Part shown: positions 8,898 through 19,964 of the stretch, piece by piece
Position numbering within the stretch: position 1 is the first letter of the stretch
How the letters are laid out: each line of letters opens with the position of its first letter
Origin: an uncultured Pseudomonadales bacterium
GTDB lineage: Bacteria > Pseudomonadota > Gammaproteobacteria > Pseudomonadales > Pseudohongiellaceae
Length of the DNA: 43,458 nucleotides
Assembly: GCA_949372635.1 (NCBI GenBank)
Contig: CASIAB010000014.1
Coordinates: 1-43,458 of the forward strand
Direction: 5' to 3'
Made by a program: the position numbers and the translations under genes
The notes under the pieces: generated by a model
What the model was told of the DNA's origin: nothing
Database searches by the model: none
What the model saw: only the letters and a program-made list of their open reading frames with translations

Positions 8898-9749
8898 ATG
8901 CAAACTCAAAAAAAAATTAAAGACCTACGGCAAATTCTCAGGACTGCGCACTCGCAGGGTAAGTCAATTGCACTTATTCCGACCATGGGCAATTTGCACG
9001 AGGGTCACCTGCAGCTAATACGGCGGGCCAGAGATCGCTATGACTTCATAGTCTGCAGCATCTTCGTCAATCCTCTGCAGTTCGGAGAAAACGAGGATCT
9101 ATCCACCTATCCACGAACCCTCGAAGCCGATCGTAAAAGACTACATAGCGAGAATTGTGATTGCTTATTTCTCCCTAGCATCAATGAAATCTATGACGAA
9201 GGCCTAGAACTGCAAACGTCGATTAACGTGCCAGGTCTAACTGAAAATTTTTGCGGAAGCAGCCGACCAGGACATTTCGAAGGCGTAGCTACAGTCGTAA
9301 CTAAATTATTTAATATCGTTCAGCCGGACGCGGCCTTTTTCGGACTAAAAGATTACCAACAGTTTTTAGTGATTCGAAAGCTCACGCATGATCTCGCACT
9401 CGATATTGCGATACACGGCATAGAGACGCATCGCGAGGAAAGCGGCCTCGCCATGAGCTCACGCAATAATTATCTGAGTAAGCAGCACAAAGATCAGGCA
9501 GCAAATTTGTATCGATGTCTATGCAGCTGTGCCGAACAAATTCAACAGGGCAACACCCAATTCCAGCAACTCGAGAAAGCGGCTAAGAGAAATCTGAAAC
9601 AAGCGTTTTTAGAGCCTGACTATTTCCAGATTTGTGATGCCAATACGCTACAACCTCCCTCCACAGATACTCAGCAAATAGCAATTCTTGGCGCCGTATT
9701 CATTGGCAAGAGCCGGCTGATCGACAACATCCGGTTTCAACGCTCGTAG
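8898..9749 (+). CDS. panC: Pantothenate synthetase (pantoate--beta-alanine ligase)
   Basis: Joins pantoate and beta-alanine with ATP to form pantothenate through a pantoyl-adenylate. The HIGH-like nucleotide-binding motif is PTMGNLHEGH (28-37). FVNPLQFG (pantoate binding), AAFFGLKDYQQF and the KMSKS-like loop MSSRNNYLS follow in the expected order. 283 aa is the family length. It lies 32 bases after panB with no strong ribosome-binding site, consistent with translational coupling. The panB product feeds this step after reduction of ketopantoate to pantoate. Confidence 0.97.
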   Translation: MQTQKKIKDLRQILRTAHSQGKSIALIPTMGNLHEGHLQLIRRARDRYDFIVCSIFVNPLQFGENEDLSTYPRTLEADRKRLHSENCDCLFLPSINEIYDEGLELQTSINVPGLTENFCGSSRPGHFEGVATVVTKLFNIVQPDAAFFGLKDYQQFLVIRKLTHDLALDIAIHGIETHREESGLAMSSRNNYLSKQHKDQAANLYRCLCSCAEQIQQGNTQFQQLEKAAKRNLKQAFLEPDYFQICDANTLQPPSTDTQQIAILGAVFIGKSRLIDNIRFQRS

Positions 9750-9927
9750 CCTCAAGAAAGAAAGCTTTCTATACGTCTAGTGCTGCGCCAATAAAGGGCT
9801 GTAGCATCCTGACTGTTGCCCGTAAAGTTGCTTTGAGGCATACTAAACGGCTACTATTTTTGGAGGCCCTAGCGCCATACCCAGCAGCGTTAACACAGCT
9901 ATCCATTAGCAGATAAGGAAATGCCTC

Positions 9928-11860
<1,933 letters not shown>

Positions 11861-11865
<5 letters not shown>

Positions 11866-11942
11866 CGATAGCGATAGCGATAGCGATAGCGATAGCGATA
11901 GCGATAGCGATAGCGATAGCGATAGCGATAGCGATAGCGATA
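11861..11942 (+). repeat. Tandem hexanucleotide repeat (GATAGC), about 13.7 units
   Basis: Eighty-two bases of perfect GATAGC repeats: 13 full units plus GATA. The repeat begins with the acs stop codon and runs to 50 bases before the aldo/keto reductase start. In the acs frame each unit reads CGA TAG, so there is a tandem stop codon every six bases. Read on the other strand it gives Tyr-Arg repeats in a frame with no other sign of being a gene. It has no internal palindrome that would make a strong hairpin. Perfect units suggest recent slippage expansion. Confidence 0.97.
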
Positions 11943-11991
11943 AGACACATCGTTTTATTTACTAGACTCAACCAGTAGAAAGAGAAACTTC

Positions 11992-12981
11992 ATGGCAGAA
12001 AAAAGATTAGGTCAGACAGATATCAAACTCACTCAGATTGGTTTAGGCTGCATGGGCCTCTCTGAATTCTACGGACCTCCAACCGAAGAGTCTGTTGCCA
12101 TAAATCTTCTACACGAGGCTATCGATCTAGGCGTGAATCACTTCGACACAGCAGAAGGCTACGGAGTTGGCCGAAACGAGGCCTTATTAGGTAAGGCCTT
12201 CTTTGATAGACGCGACAAAGTTCGCATCGCTACGAAGTTTGGTTTCCTGCGCGACCCTGATACAGGCGCGCCGCTGGGCTTGGATGGCTCTAAGGAAAAT
12301 TGCAGAAAGGCTGCGGAAGGATCTCTGCGCCGACTGCAAACTGATCACATCGATCTATATTACTTGCATAGAGTCGATCCCAATACCCCCATTGAAGAAA
12401 CTGTCACCGAGATGGCAAAACTCGTGGCCGAGGGGAAAGTTGGCGCAATAGGCCTATCGGAAGTATCCGGCGCCACGTTACGCCGCGCGCAAGCCATACA
12501 TTCTATAACGGCGGTGCAGTCCGAATATTCCATCTTCAGCCGCGAGATTGAGCAAGATGTGCTGCCTGTCTGTAGGGAAATAGGCGCCAGCCTTGTAGCC
12601 TACTCCCCGTTAGGTCGCGGCATGCTTACAGGCAGCTTCAAGCGAGACAGCGAAATTTCTGAGACCGATTTCCGTGGATCCATGCAACCTCGCTTTAGCG
12701 GCGATGCCTATGCTGCAAACCTAGTGTTGGTCGACAAGATACTGGATCTAAGCAAATCACTTGGCATCAGCGCTGCTGAAATTGCCTTGGCGTGGGTATT
12801 AGCGAAGCAAGATAATGTCTTGCCGATTGCCGGCACCACGAAGCTTGCCAACCTAAAAACGAATCTTGCCTCAATGAAGCTAACCTTAAGTGCTGGCGTG
12901 ATAGCCTCACTGGATGGGCTAGCAGACCAAGTTGAAGGCACTAGATACAACGCACAGGGCATGCAGGTAGTTAATGCCTAA
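11992..12981 (+). CDS. Aldo/keto reductase
   Basis: NADPH-dependent aldehyde/ketone reductase of the (beta/alpha)8 AKR superfamily, 329 aa. The catalytic tetrad is visible: Asp52 and Tyr57 in FDTAEGYG, Lys82 in IATKFG and His126 in YYLHRVDP. The C-terminal cofactor region PIAGTTKLANLKTNL matches the usual pattern for NADPH binding. It is closest in look to the AKR13/YakC-like group (IGLGCMGLSEFYG at the start). The physiological substrate is unknown. AGAGAAA precedes the ATG. It lies downstream of acs across the hexamer repeat; there is no terminator in between, so read-through from acs is possible. Confidence 0.92.
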   Translation: MAEKRLGQTDIKLTQIGLGCMGLSEFYGPPTEESVAINLLHEAIDLGVNHFDTAEGYGVGRNEALLGKAFFDRRDKVRIATKFGFLRDPDTGAPLGLDGSKENCRKAAEGSLRRLQTDHIDLYYLHRVDPNTPIEETVTEMAKLVAEGKVGAIGLSEVSGATLRRAQAIHSITAVQSEYSIFSREIEQDVLPVCREIGASLVAYSPLGRGMLTGSFKRDSEISETDFRGSMQPRFSGDAYAANLVLVDKILDLSKSLGISAAEIALAWVLAKQDNVLPIAGTTKLANLKTNLASMKLTLSAGVIASLDGLADQVEGTRYNAQGMQVVNA

Positions 12982-13192
12982 CCTGCGTGGAAACTAATAG
13001 CAGTCATTTCAGCAGTGCAGTTGAAATGCAACAAGTAGTCACGGTTGCTGTCTAACTCTCATAGTTGGAGCTATAGTTGCCGATATTGGGTGTAAGATTA
13101 ACCGCGGCGTTCAGGTCCTATACAAAGAGATTGGCCAGAGCGTCCTAGCCTAAGCATCACGCAATCATGCTCATCTAACTCGCAAACTACCC

Positions 13193-14527
13193 ATGCAATC
13201 TGGACTTAAACTTAAAATTCAATTTAATCCCAGCAATTCATTGCTGGCATCTCTGTGCAGACGATTGATCGCACTATTCCCCCTCACGCTTCAGGGATTA
13301 ATAACACTGCTAATAACAGCCTATGCTCTAAAAAAGTACGGTTATGGCGCCATGGACCTAGTCGTTTTCTCTCTGGCTATCTGTGCTCTGACTATCCTAA
13401 TATTTAGCCTATTCTGCTCTGCTGTCAGCGGCGTGTTTATTCAACGTCGAGTGCGGATAATCTTCGATCAACTCGCCAATAGCTTCGAGCCTATAAAGGT
13501 TGAAGCCGGCTATCCGAATGAAACCGGTTTCCTTCTTCCCGCACTAAATTACTTCCCTTTGGTCAAACTCAGCTGGCGAGTAATCTATCCCGACTTCGTC
13601 GAAACACGAATTCGTGTCGCCTCTGATGGCAAACTCCTTGAAGAAATCATACCCGGTAAGCGCTGCAAGACAGAGCACGTTACGCGCTTGTTTACAGTTT
13701 CCGATGTACTCGGTTTCTGTCGCTATTCCTGGCAACAGAAACAGGACATCTCCTGTAGCGCATTACCAAAAATCAACACAGTAAAACCTTTACCATTTCT
13801 GCGCTCGCTAACTGCGGAGGATGGCATACCAAATCCTTCCGGTGACCCCGATGGTGACCGCATGGAAATTCGCCCTTATGTGCCAGGGGACTCGGTACGT
13901 AATATCATGTGGAAAGTGTACGCCCATAACCGACAGTTAAACGTTAGGCTCGCCGAGAAGAGCGTCTCCCACAGTAATCGCACTGTCGCCTATCTGTTAA
14001 GCAGCGACAACGACGAAGCCGCTGCCGCCGTCGCCCGCACTGCATTAGAGACAGGCGCATTAGGTGAGGACTGGGCTTTCTCTGCCGATGGCTCCGAGAT
14101 GCCTGCGAACACGCTTCCTGCTGCGCTAGATGCCGTTGCAAAATCCAGAGCTATCGATAAACCACTAGGCTATGGTCTAGATGAGTTCTTAACAAAAAGC
14201 ATGAGTCAGGCTGGTGCGCACTGCATCGTATTTGCGGCAGCAGAATTCGCCCCTTGGTTTGAACAACTAAAGAAAACAATCTCTCGTTTCCCCGGTCGTT
14301 TCTCCCTAGTGCTCGCAACCGATGGATTCAACGAAACCGAACAGCTGAAACTATGGCAACGTCTCTTATTGCAAGATGACCCAGCAAGAGACAAAGGCAA
14401 CGAACTTGGAAGCTCCAGAGCCGATTTACTTAATTTATTGACCGCTCTGGGGCAACTAGTAGAATCAATCCTAGTCGTGGACAGAATAACAGGACTCAGT
14501 TTCGATCAGAGTCTTAGAAAAGTTTAA
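13193..14527 (+). CDS. DUF58 protein of a MoxR-type cluster
   Basis: 444 residues. Two membrane segments lie near the N-terminus (about 28-46 and 55-80), followed by a beta-rich region. The DUF58 signature GDPDGDRMEIRPYVPGDSVR (217-236) continues with IMWK. The von Willebrand-like domain that should carry a D-x-S-x-S metal site reads LLSSDND at 268-274 instead, so the MIDAS appears degenerate. DUF58 proteins work with MoxR AAA+ ATPases in the cell envelope, possibly as substrate adaptors. It is the first gene of an operon with a transglutaminase-like membrane protein, a MoxR ATPase and a TPR lipoprotein. The start ATG at 13193 has no strong Shine-Dalgarno sequence. Confidence 0.85.
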   Translation: MQSGLKLKIQFNPSNSLLASLCRRLIALFPLTLQGLITLLITAYALKKYGYGAMDLVVFSLAICALTILIFSLFCSAVSGVFIQRRVRIIFDQLANSFEPIKVEAGYPNETGFLLPALNYFPLVKLSWRVIYPDFVETRIRVASDGKLLEEIIPGKRCKTEHVTRLFTVSDVLGFCRYSWQQKQDISCSALPKINTVKPLPFLRSLTAEDGIPNPSGDPDGDRMEIRPYVPGDSVRNIMWKVYAHNRQLNVRLAEKSVSHSNRTVAYLLSSDNDEAAAAVARTALETGALGEDWAFSADGSEMPANTLPAALDAVAKSRAIDKPLGYGLDEFLTKSMSQAGAHCIVFAAAEFAPWFEQLKKTISRFPGRFSLVLATDGFNETEQLKLWQRLLLQDDPARDKGNELGSSRADLLNLLTALGQLVESILVVDRITGLSFDQSLRKV

Positions 14528-14566
14528 CTTATTGATTATTAATTGGTTATAAGTCGAGTAATTACA

Positions 14567-16723
14567 ATGACGCTGAACAGAACAAGCAATAAGGCAGCAA
14601 AGGCACAGCATTTCTTACCGACTGTTCTGCGCGCGGCAATTATAGCCAGTAGTTATTGGGTGCTAAGCCTGTCCCTCACCGTCGTCAGCGGTTCCGTCGC
14701 CTCCTTCATCGGCTGTCTGTTCACCTGTTACCTGATCGATCTTGGCATTCATAGACCCCTTTTAAAGCGACTACGCACCTTCACCATCAATCTAATGAGC
14801 TTCAGCTTTCTACTCATGGGCCTATTACTCGCATCGTTAGTCACTAACACGGTGCTGCTCTCGAATCTCGCTTCACCGATGTTCTCCTTTAACACCGGTG
14901 AGTTCATCAAGTGGTTTGCAATCAGCGCCTCACTCACATTTTGCCTGCGCGTCCTCGCACAGCGCACAAGCTATGGCGCCGTCATTGAAATACTCTTTGT
15001 CGCTATTGCCTTTGTTATAACCTTGTCTGCACATCGCAATGGCATGATCCATCGCCCCTTTCTTATAGGTGATTATGCGTTGATTCGAGGCATTGATCCC
15101 TCCTCGATTCTAATGGCATTCGGATGCGGCGCGGTTCTTTCACTCGCTGCTCTGCTAATGATCGAGAATAACCATCGACGCCTGCCCTATCACTTTACCG
15201 TTCTAGGGCTCCTGTGTTTCTCGCTGCTTTTTTATGTTCGGCTATTTGGGCTGCCGACACCGCAGCTAACAGACGATTTGGGGCTGACTGGACAAGAACA
15301 AGCAGGCAATGGTGCCGAGCGTGAGAACCCATTCAGAGATAGCGAAAATAATGCAGATGACAAAGAGGCGCCGATAGCGGTCGTCGTTTTTCGGGATGAC
15401 TATGAACCCCTAAACGGCTCCTACTACTTTCGTGAATCAGCATATTCCCAGTTCAATGGCACACTGCTCGACTTCACGACACGCAGCGACATGGATCAGG
15501 ATCTGATCAAGAAGTTCACAAACTCGCGCATCGAGACCAATCAACCACCCAAGGCCGAAGATCAACGCACAGCAGTTCGTGCCAGTATCGGTATGCTGAT
15601 CTCGCATCGCACACCGTTTGGCCTAGAGAGTCCGATCGCCTATGAGAACACAGCTAACCCGAACAACCTGCGCTTTAAGCGGACCTATGACACTTACTCG
15701 CAAGCGCCCGAGTATGACTTCAACTACCTACTCGGCCGCGAACTTGGCAGAGCCGACTGGTCGCGGGAAGTCTGGGAGGAATACCTGGAACTGCCCGACG
15801 ACCCACGTTACAAAGAACTCGCCGAGAGCTTGATCGTAGATTTAAAACCCGAGTTCACCGATGACCCCTTTGCCAAGGCCTGGGCAATAAAGACTTATTT
15901 AGATGAGAGCGGTATCTACAGTCTAAAGAACGAGCACGCCTATGAGACAGACCCGGCGGGCTCATTCTTATTTGGCGATTTAACTGGCTACTGCATGCAC
16001 TTTTCCTTTGCCGCCACCTATATGTTTCGTAGTTTAGGCATCCCGGCTAGAGTAGGCATCGGCTACGCCGTTCCTGCCAGTAATAAGGCCGGCGGTTCAT
16101 CGCTATTGATTCAGGCTGTGCATGGTCATGCCTGGCCTGAGATTTACTTTCGCGACATTGGTTGGGTAATTGTTGACCCAGCACCACAGCAAACGCTAGT
16201 GGATATGACTACCGACCCACAGAACAATCTACAGCAGCTATTAGGCGATATGCTACGCAACGACGGATCTTTCGATGACTTCCTGCAATCACAACAGGCA
16301 TCCGCGATTAACCTACAACTGATTCTGAATGTTCTGTATGCGCTAATCTTAGCGACTCTACTTAGCGCCTACACAATCAAGTTTTACCGCTGTTGGATTC
16401 CATCCCGAGCGGCGATAGACAAGCAATATCGGCTTAGCTATCGAGCGATGCTAGATCAACTCGCAGCCATTGGCTTGCATCGACAATTTGGAGAGAGCCG
16501 CGAAGAGTTTGCCCGACGCGTCGAGGCGGTGGCGCCAAGCATGCAGAAATTAACTAATCAACATCTCGCGCTGGCCTTAGGCTCTCAAGACAAGAACAGT
16601 TTTGATGCCGCGAAGTGGGCAGAGCTACGAAGTGACATCGCACAAGAAATAAGTCGTAATACACAGACTTGGAAACGAGTCGTCGCCTGGATCAATCCTT
16701 TTTCCTGGCTACTCAGCAAATAA
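14567..16723 (+). CDS. Membrane-bound transglutaminase-like protein (TgpA/DUF3488 type)
   Basis: About 720 residues. Five to seven membrane helices fill the first 235 residues. A periplasmic region of about 340 residues follows with a transglutaminase core: Cys484 in GYCMHFSF, His529 in VHGHAW, Asp545 in WVIVDPAP (numbered from the TTG at 14543). One more membrane helix lies at about 595-615, then a cytoplasmic tail resembling DUF4129 (FGESREEFARRV). This architecture matches P. aeruginosa TgpA, an inner-membrane protein with periplasmic transglutaminase activity. The catalytic triad is complete. ATG 14567 is preferred to TTG 14543, but neither has a good ribosome-binding site. It lies between the DUF58 and MoxR genes; the three probably act as one envelope module whose substrate is unknown. 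Confidence 0.88.
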   Translation: MTLNRTSNKAAKAQHFLPTVLRAAIIASSYWVLSLSLTVVSGSVASFIGCLFTCYLIDLGIHRPLLKRLRTFTINLMSFSFLLMGLLLASLVTNTVLLSNLASPMFSFNTGEFIKWFAISASLTFCLRVLAQRTSYGAVIEILFVAIAFVITLSAHRNGMIHRPFLIGDYALIRGIDPSSILMAFGCGAVLSLAALLMIENNHRRLPYHFTVLGLLCFSLLFYVRLFGLPTPQLTDDLGLTGQEQAGNGAERENPFRDSENNADDKEAPIAVVVFRDDYEPLNGSYYFRESAYSQFNGTLLDFTTRSDMDQDLIKKFTNSRIETNQPPKAEDQRTAVRASIGMLISHRTPFGLESPIAYENTANPNNLRFKRTYDTYSQAPEYDFNYLLGRELGRADWSREVWEEYLELPDDPRYKELAESLIVDLKPEFTDDPFAKAWAIKTYLDESGIYSLKNEHAYETDPAGSFLFGDLTGYCMHFSFAATYMFRSLGIPARVGIGYAVPASNKAGGSSLLIQAVHGHAWPEIYFRDIGWVIVDPAPQQTLVDMTTDPQNNLQQLLGDMLRNDGSFDDFLQSQQASAINLQLILNVLYALILATLLSAYTIKFYRCWIPSRAAIDKQYRLSYRAMLDQLAAIGLHRQFGESREEFARRVEAVAPSMQKLTNQHLALALGSQDKNSFDAAKWAELRSDIAQEISRNTQTWKRVVAWINPFSWLLSK

Positions 16724-16776
16724 TCTTCGTAACTATTTAACTGAGAGCTGAATCTGTACAAGAAGTGGAGCAAACT

Positions 16777-17832
16777 ATGACAGACAGTACCACCGAAGTA
16801 GCTGAGCCAATGGGCCTCAGCGATACTGAGGAAGTAAGCAGCAATACTAAAATCGACGCCGCCGTTGTAATATTAAATAGACTGAGCACTGCCATAAAGC
16901 AGCAGGTTTTAGGCCGCGATGATGTTATCGAACTAACCCTCATCGCTTTAGTCGCTGACGGGCATGTTCTGCTCGAAGATTTTCCAGGCTCCGGAAAAAC
17001 CACTTTAGCGAAAGCGCTGGGCGAAGCAATCGTCGACGATGGCAGCGACAAGAATCGCGCCGACTTCATCCTGCCCTTTCGTCGCATTCAATTTACTCCA
17101 GACTTACTGCCTTCAGATGTCACAGGAGTACCGATATTTGATAGCAACAGCAACGCTTTCCACTTCCGACATGGTCCTCTGTTTGCTCATGTAGTTCTCG
17201 CAGATGAGATCAACAGAACTTCGCCGAAGGTGCAGTCCGCTATGCTCGAAGCAATGGGCGAGAAACAAGTTACCGTCGACAACGTCACCTACCAGCTCGA
17301 CGGACTTTTTTTCGTTATTGCCACGCAGAATCCTCTTGACCTCGTAGGCACTTATCCCCTGCCCACTCCACAACTCGATCGCTTCCTGTTTAAGATAACG
17401 ATGGACCATATCGATCGTAAATCTGAATTAGATGTTCTAGACACTTACAAACAACGAAGAGATCTAACAGCGGATAAAATAACTGTTACTCGCAATGAAG
17501 TCCTGTCCGCCAGGGAGCAGATCGACGCAGCAGTCACAATTAGCGGCAGCATCAAATCCGCACTCGTCGATATTTCCAGAAACCTGCGCGAGGACGAACG
17601 AGTACTTCAAGGCAACTCCACACGCAGCATGGTACTCATGCTACCAGCTCTGCAAGTCGCGGCCGCACTGCGTGGTCGCGACTATGTGAGTGCAGAGGAC
17701 ATTGGACTACTACTACCAAGAGTCCTAGGCCATCGTATTGAACTGGCTCCGGGCGTGGCAGACCTGAACAAGGTGCTCATCGATGCCATGCGCGGACCCA
17801 TGGAACAGTTAGCCAGGGGCACGCTAGCCTAA
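16777..17832 (+). CDS. MoxR-family AAA+ ATPase
   Basis: Cytoplasmic AAA+ ATPase of the MoxR group, thought to act as a chaperone in metalloenzyme or envelope complex maturation. The Walker A is FPGSGKTT (residues 69-76 from ATG 16777), the Walker B VVLADEINR and sensor 1 IATQNP. The MoxR-typical QFTPDLLPSDVTG and GTYPLPTPQLDRF are also present, with an arginine-containing C-terminal lid (VLGHRIEL). GGAG at 16767-16770 is six bases before ATG 16777 and overlaps the in-frame GTG at 16765, so the ATG is the start. The stop overlaps the next gene's ATG by one base. In most genomes moxR precedes DUF58 and the transglutaminase gene; here it comes third. Confidence 0.92.
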   Translation: MTDSTTEVAEPMGLSDTEEVSSNTKIDAAVVILNRLSTAIKQQVLGRDDVIELTLIALVADGHVLLEDFPGSGKTTLAKALGEAIVDDGSDKNRADFILPFRRIQFTPDLLPSDVTGVPIFDSNSNAFHFRHGPLFAHVVLADEINRTSPKVQSAMLEAMGEKQVTVDNVTYQLDGLFFVIATQNPLDLVGTYPLPTPQLDRFLFKITMDHIDRKSELDVLDTYKQRRDLTADKITVTRNEVLSAREQIDAAVTISGSIKSALVDISRNLREDERVLQGNSTRSMVLMLPALQVAAALRGRDYVSAEDIGLLLPRVLGHRIELAPGVADLNKVLIDAMRGPMEQLARGTLA

Positions 17833-19898
17833 TGCACAATTCGAAACCTAGAATGTGGCCGCGACGGGCAGTCACGAGTCTCAGCTTGGTTACAATTTTG
17901 ATAGCTGCTTGCAATCTATCCGCCCAAGACGACAGTCCTCTTTCGCTAGAAAGCATCGACATACCTCAGGCTCAGCGCCAACTCTGTTTTGGCTTTACCG
18001 ATGTTAACGATACGAACGCCCTCGCCGTCTGCGATGCATTAAATCTCGACCTGAATGTTAAGGCTCGCGAGCTGAGCGAGCAGTGGGTGCGCCAAGAACC
18101 GGACTCCCCCGGCGCGCAGTTCGCTCTTGCAGAAATCCTGCTAACCATCGAAGGCAATATGCCTAGAGCGCTTTTTCACCTCAACCGCGCGGAGGAACTT
18201 ACCAACTACAACAACATACCCGAGGCGTTAGAATCGGGAAATCTGCAATGGCACTACCTAACACTGAGCCAACTGTCCTATGTACACCAGCTCATGGGCG
18301 ACCAGCTTCTCTCACTGGAATACCTAGATAAAGTCGAAGAAGTCTACGGACAAGACATGGAATCACTTCGCGGCTGGCCACTAATTAAGCTCAAGCAATA
18401 CGATGCCGCTCGTGAGAGTGCAAACCGGGTTCTACAAAATAGCGAAAACGAGCGGGAACGCGCGCGCGCCTGGAACACTATTTGCGCGGCCAACTTGGCA
18501 AGCCTACAACCTATCGAGTCCTTGACCGCCTGCGACCACGCAGTTAGTGATGATCAGAGTTTCGCTGATTCCGTGAGCGACTACGACACGGTCTACCTAA
18601 GCAATGCATCGGAAGTTGCGCTAAGCCTATTACGAATGGATGAGGCGGAAGAATATCTCAACCGTGCGACTCGCTACCTAGATACGGATAGCGTGGCAAA
18701 CCCCTGGATCTATAAACTCTACCTGCTCATGAATCAGGGTCGCTACGATGATTCCCGCGAGGCACTAGATCGCATGCTGGTGTGGCGCCAAGCGCAGGAA
18801 CCCATAGTCAACGTGATGAATCGTGCCGAGCACTTACTCGTTACAGCGAGCTTCTTCTTGCTCGCCGGCTATAGCGAGGACGCAATCAAACTCACCACCA
18901 CAGCATTGAATCAACCTGATCGGAATGGCTCTTATAGCGCTGACGACGAACAGAAAGACTCCATGGCCGCTCTGATCAACATGATAGCGAACCGGCTCGA
19001 GTATCAGATCCAACTGGAGAAGATCGCCACGATGGGTTTCTTCGATTCCCTGTCTGCGCGTGCCGATGCACTAAGCTTTCAGATCAATGCGTGGCGTTCG
19101 GAGCGTCGCGCCGCTGCACTGTTCGCCGAATTCGATGTACTACAGAATCGACTGCGCCCCTATGCACCCTTAGATGTGCATATCCCCGAATGGATTGAAC
19201 CTGAAATCGTCGGCAGTATCGGCACCGGAATCATGAGTAACATTATTGAGCAGGCAAATAGCAACGGGGCCTTTATGCTCAATGCCGGCTACTATCATTC
19301 ATACAAGGCAGAGGTTGCCGCGCTAGACAATGATCGCGATGCCGTTATGCGCGAAGGTGCAGCAGCTCTGAACCAACTGCCAGCACAGGAAGTCTTGCTT
19401 CGCGCACGCATAGCCGCACAAATGGGCAAAGTGGCCTGGCGTAACAATGACTATTCGCAGGCACTAACGCTGTTTGAAGACGCCTACCTTCAAGACCCCA
19501 GCATACTCCGCCGCCTAGCCATAAGCCTACCGGTAGATATAACAAACGATGGAACTGAATTTTCTCAAAAAGTCGCAGACTATCTGGCCGATTCGCCGCG
19601 TTTTTCTCGAAACGCAAATGGAATGAGCTTGGAGGTGAGCACGGCTCCCGATTTAACGATATGCCTTAAAACAAGAGCAGGCACAATCCTGTCGTGCTAT
19701 GCTATGACCGCTGCCGAAAGTGAGAGCAGCAAGTGGAATGCTCAACAATTGACACAGATTTTTCATACCCAAACCTTCGGTTTAGGCTTTGAGATTGGTC
19801 AAGCTCAGCGTTCTATCCTGATGGGATCAAGCGTCATTCTCAGCTCGCAAAACGATCGTTCTCTACAGCGCAATCGGGATGCCGTACTGGATCGCTAA
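17832..19898 (+). CDS. TPR-containing lipoprotein
   Basis: 688 residues, translationally coupled to moxR (TAATG overlap). It has a basic N-terminus (PRR), a hydrophobic stretch and the lipobox LIAAC with Cys27, so it is probably lipidated; Ala at +2... the next residue is Asn, not Asp, so transport to the outer membrane is expected. The body is helical with several TPR-like pairs, for example around 85-125 (AQFALAEILLTIEGNMPRAL) and 530-570 (GKVAWRNNDYSQALTLFEDA). The C-terminal 90 residues differ and contain two cysteines (TICLKTRAGTILSCYAM). It is likely a scaffold for the DUF58/transglutaminase/MoxR module, by inference from position. I do not recognise a named family. Confidence 0.75.
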   Translation: MHNSKPRMWPRRAVTSLSLVTILIAACNLSAQDDSPLSLESIDIPQAQRQLCFGFTDVNDTNALAVCDALNLDLNVKARELSEQWVRQEPDSPGAQFALAEILLTIEGNMPRALFHLNRAEELTNYNNIPEALESGNLQWHYLTLSQLSYVHQLMGDQLLSLEYLDKVEEVYGQDMESLRGWPLIKLKQYDAARESANRVLQNSENERERARAWNTICAANLASLQPIESLTACDHAVSDDQSFADSVSDYDTVYLSNASEVALSLLRMDEAEEYLNRATRYLDTDSVANPWIYKLYLLMNQGRYDDSREALDRMLVWRQAQEPIVNVMNRAEHLLVTASFFLLAGYSEDAIKLTTTALNQPDRNGSYSADDEQKDSMAALINMIANRLEYQIQLEKIATMGFFDSLSARADALSFQINAWRSERRAAALFAEFDVLQNRLRPYAPLDVHIPEWIEPEIVGSIGTGIMSNIIEQANSNGAFMLNAGYYHSYKAEVAALDNDRDAVMREGAAALNQLPAQEVLLRARIAAQMGKVAWRNNDYSQALTLFEDAYLQDPSILRRLAISLPVDITNDGTEFSQKVADYLADSPRFSRNANGMSLEVSTAPDLTICLKTRAGTILSCYAMTAAESESSKWNAQQLTQIFHTQTFGLGFEIGQAQRSILMGSSVILSSQNDRSLQRNRDAVLDR

Positions 19899-19964
19899 TT
19901 CAATACCCGCAGTTTTAAACTGTCAAGATCTCTTCAATGTGCATATCATTGATGGAAAATAGTT

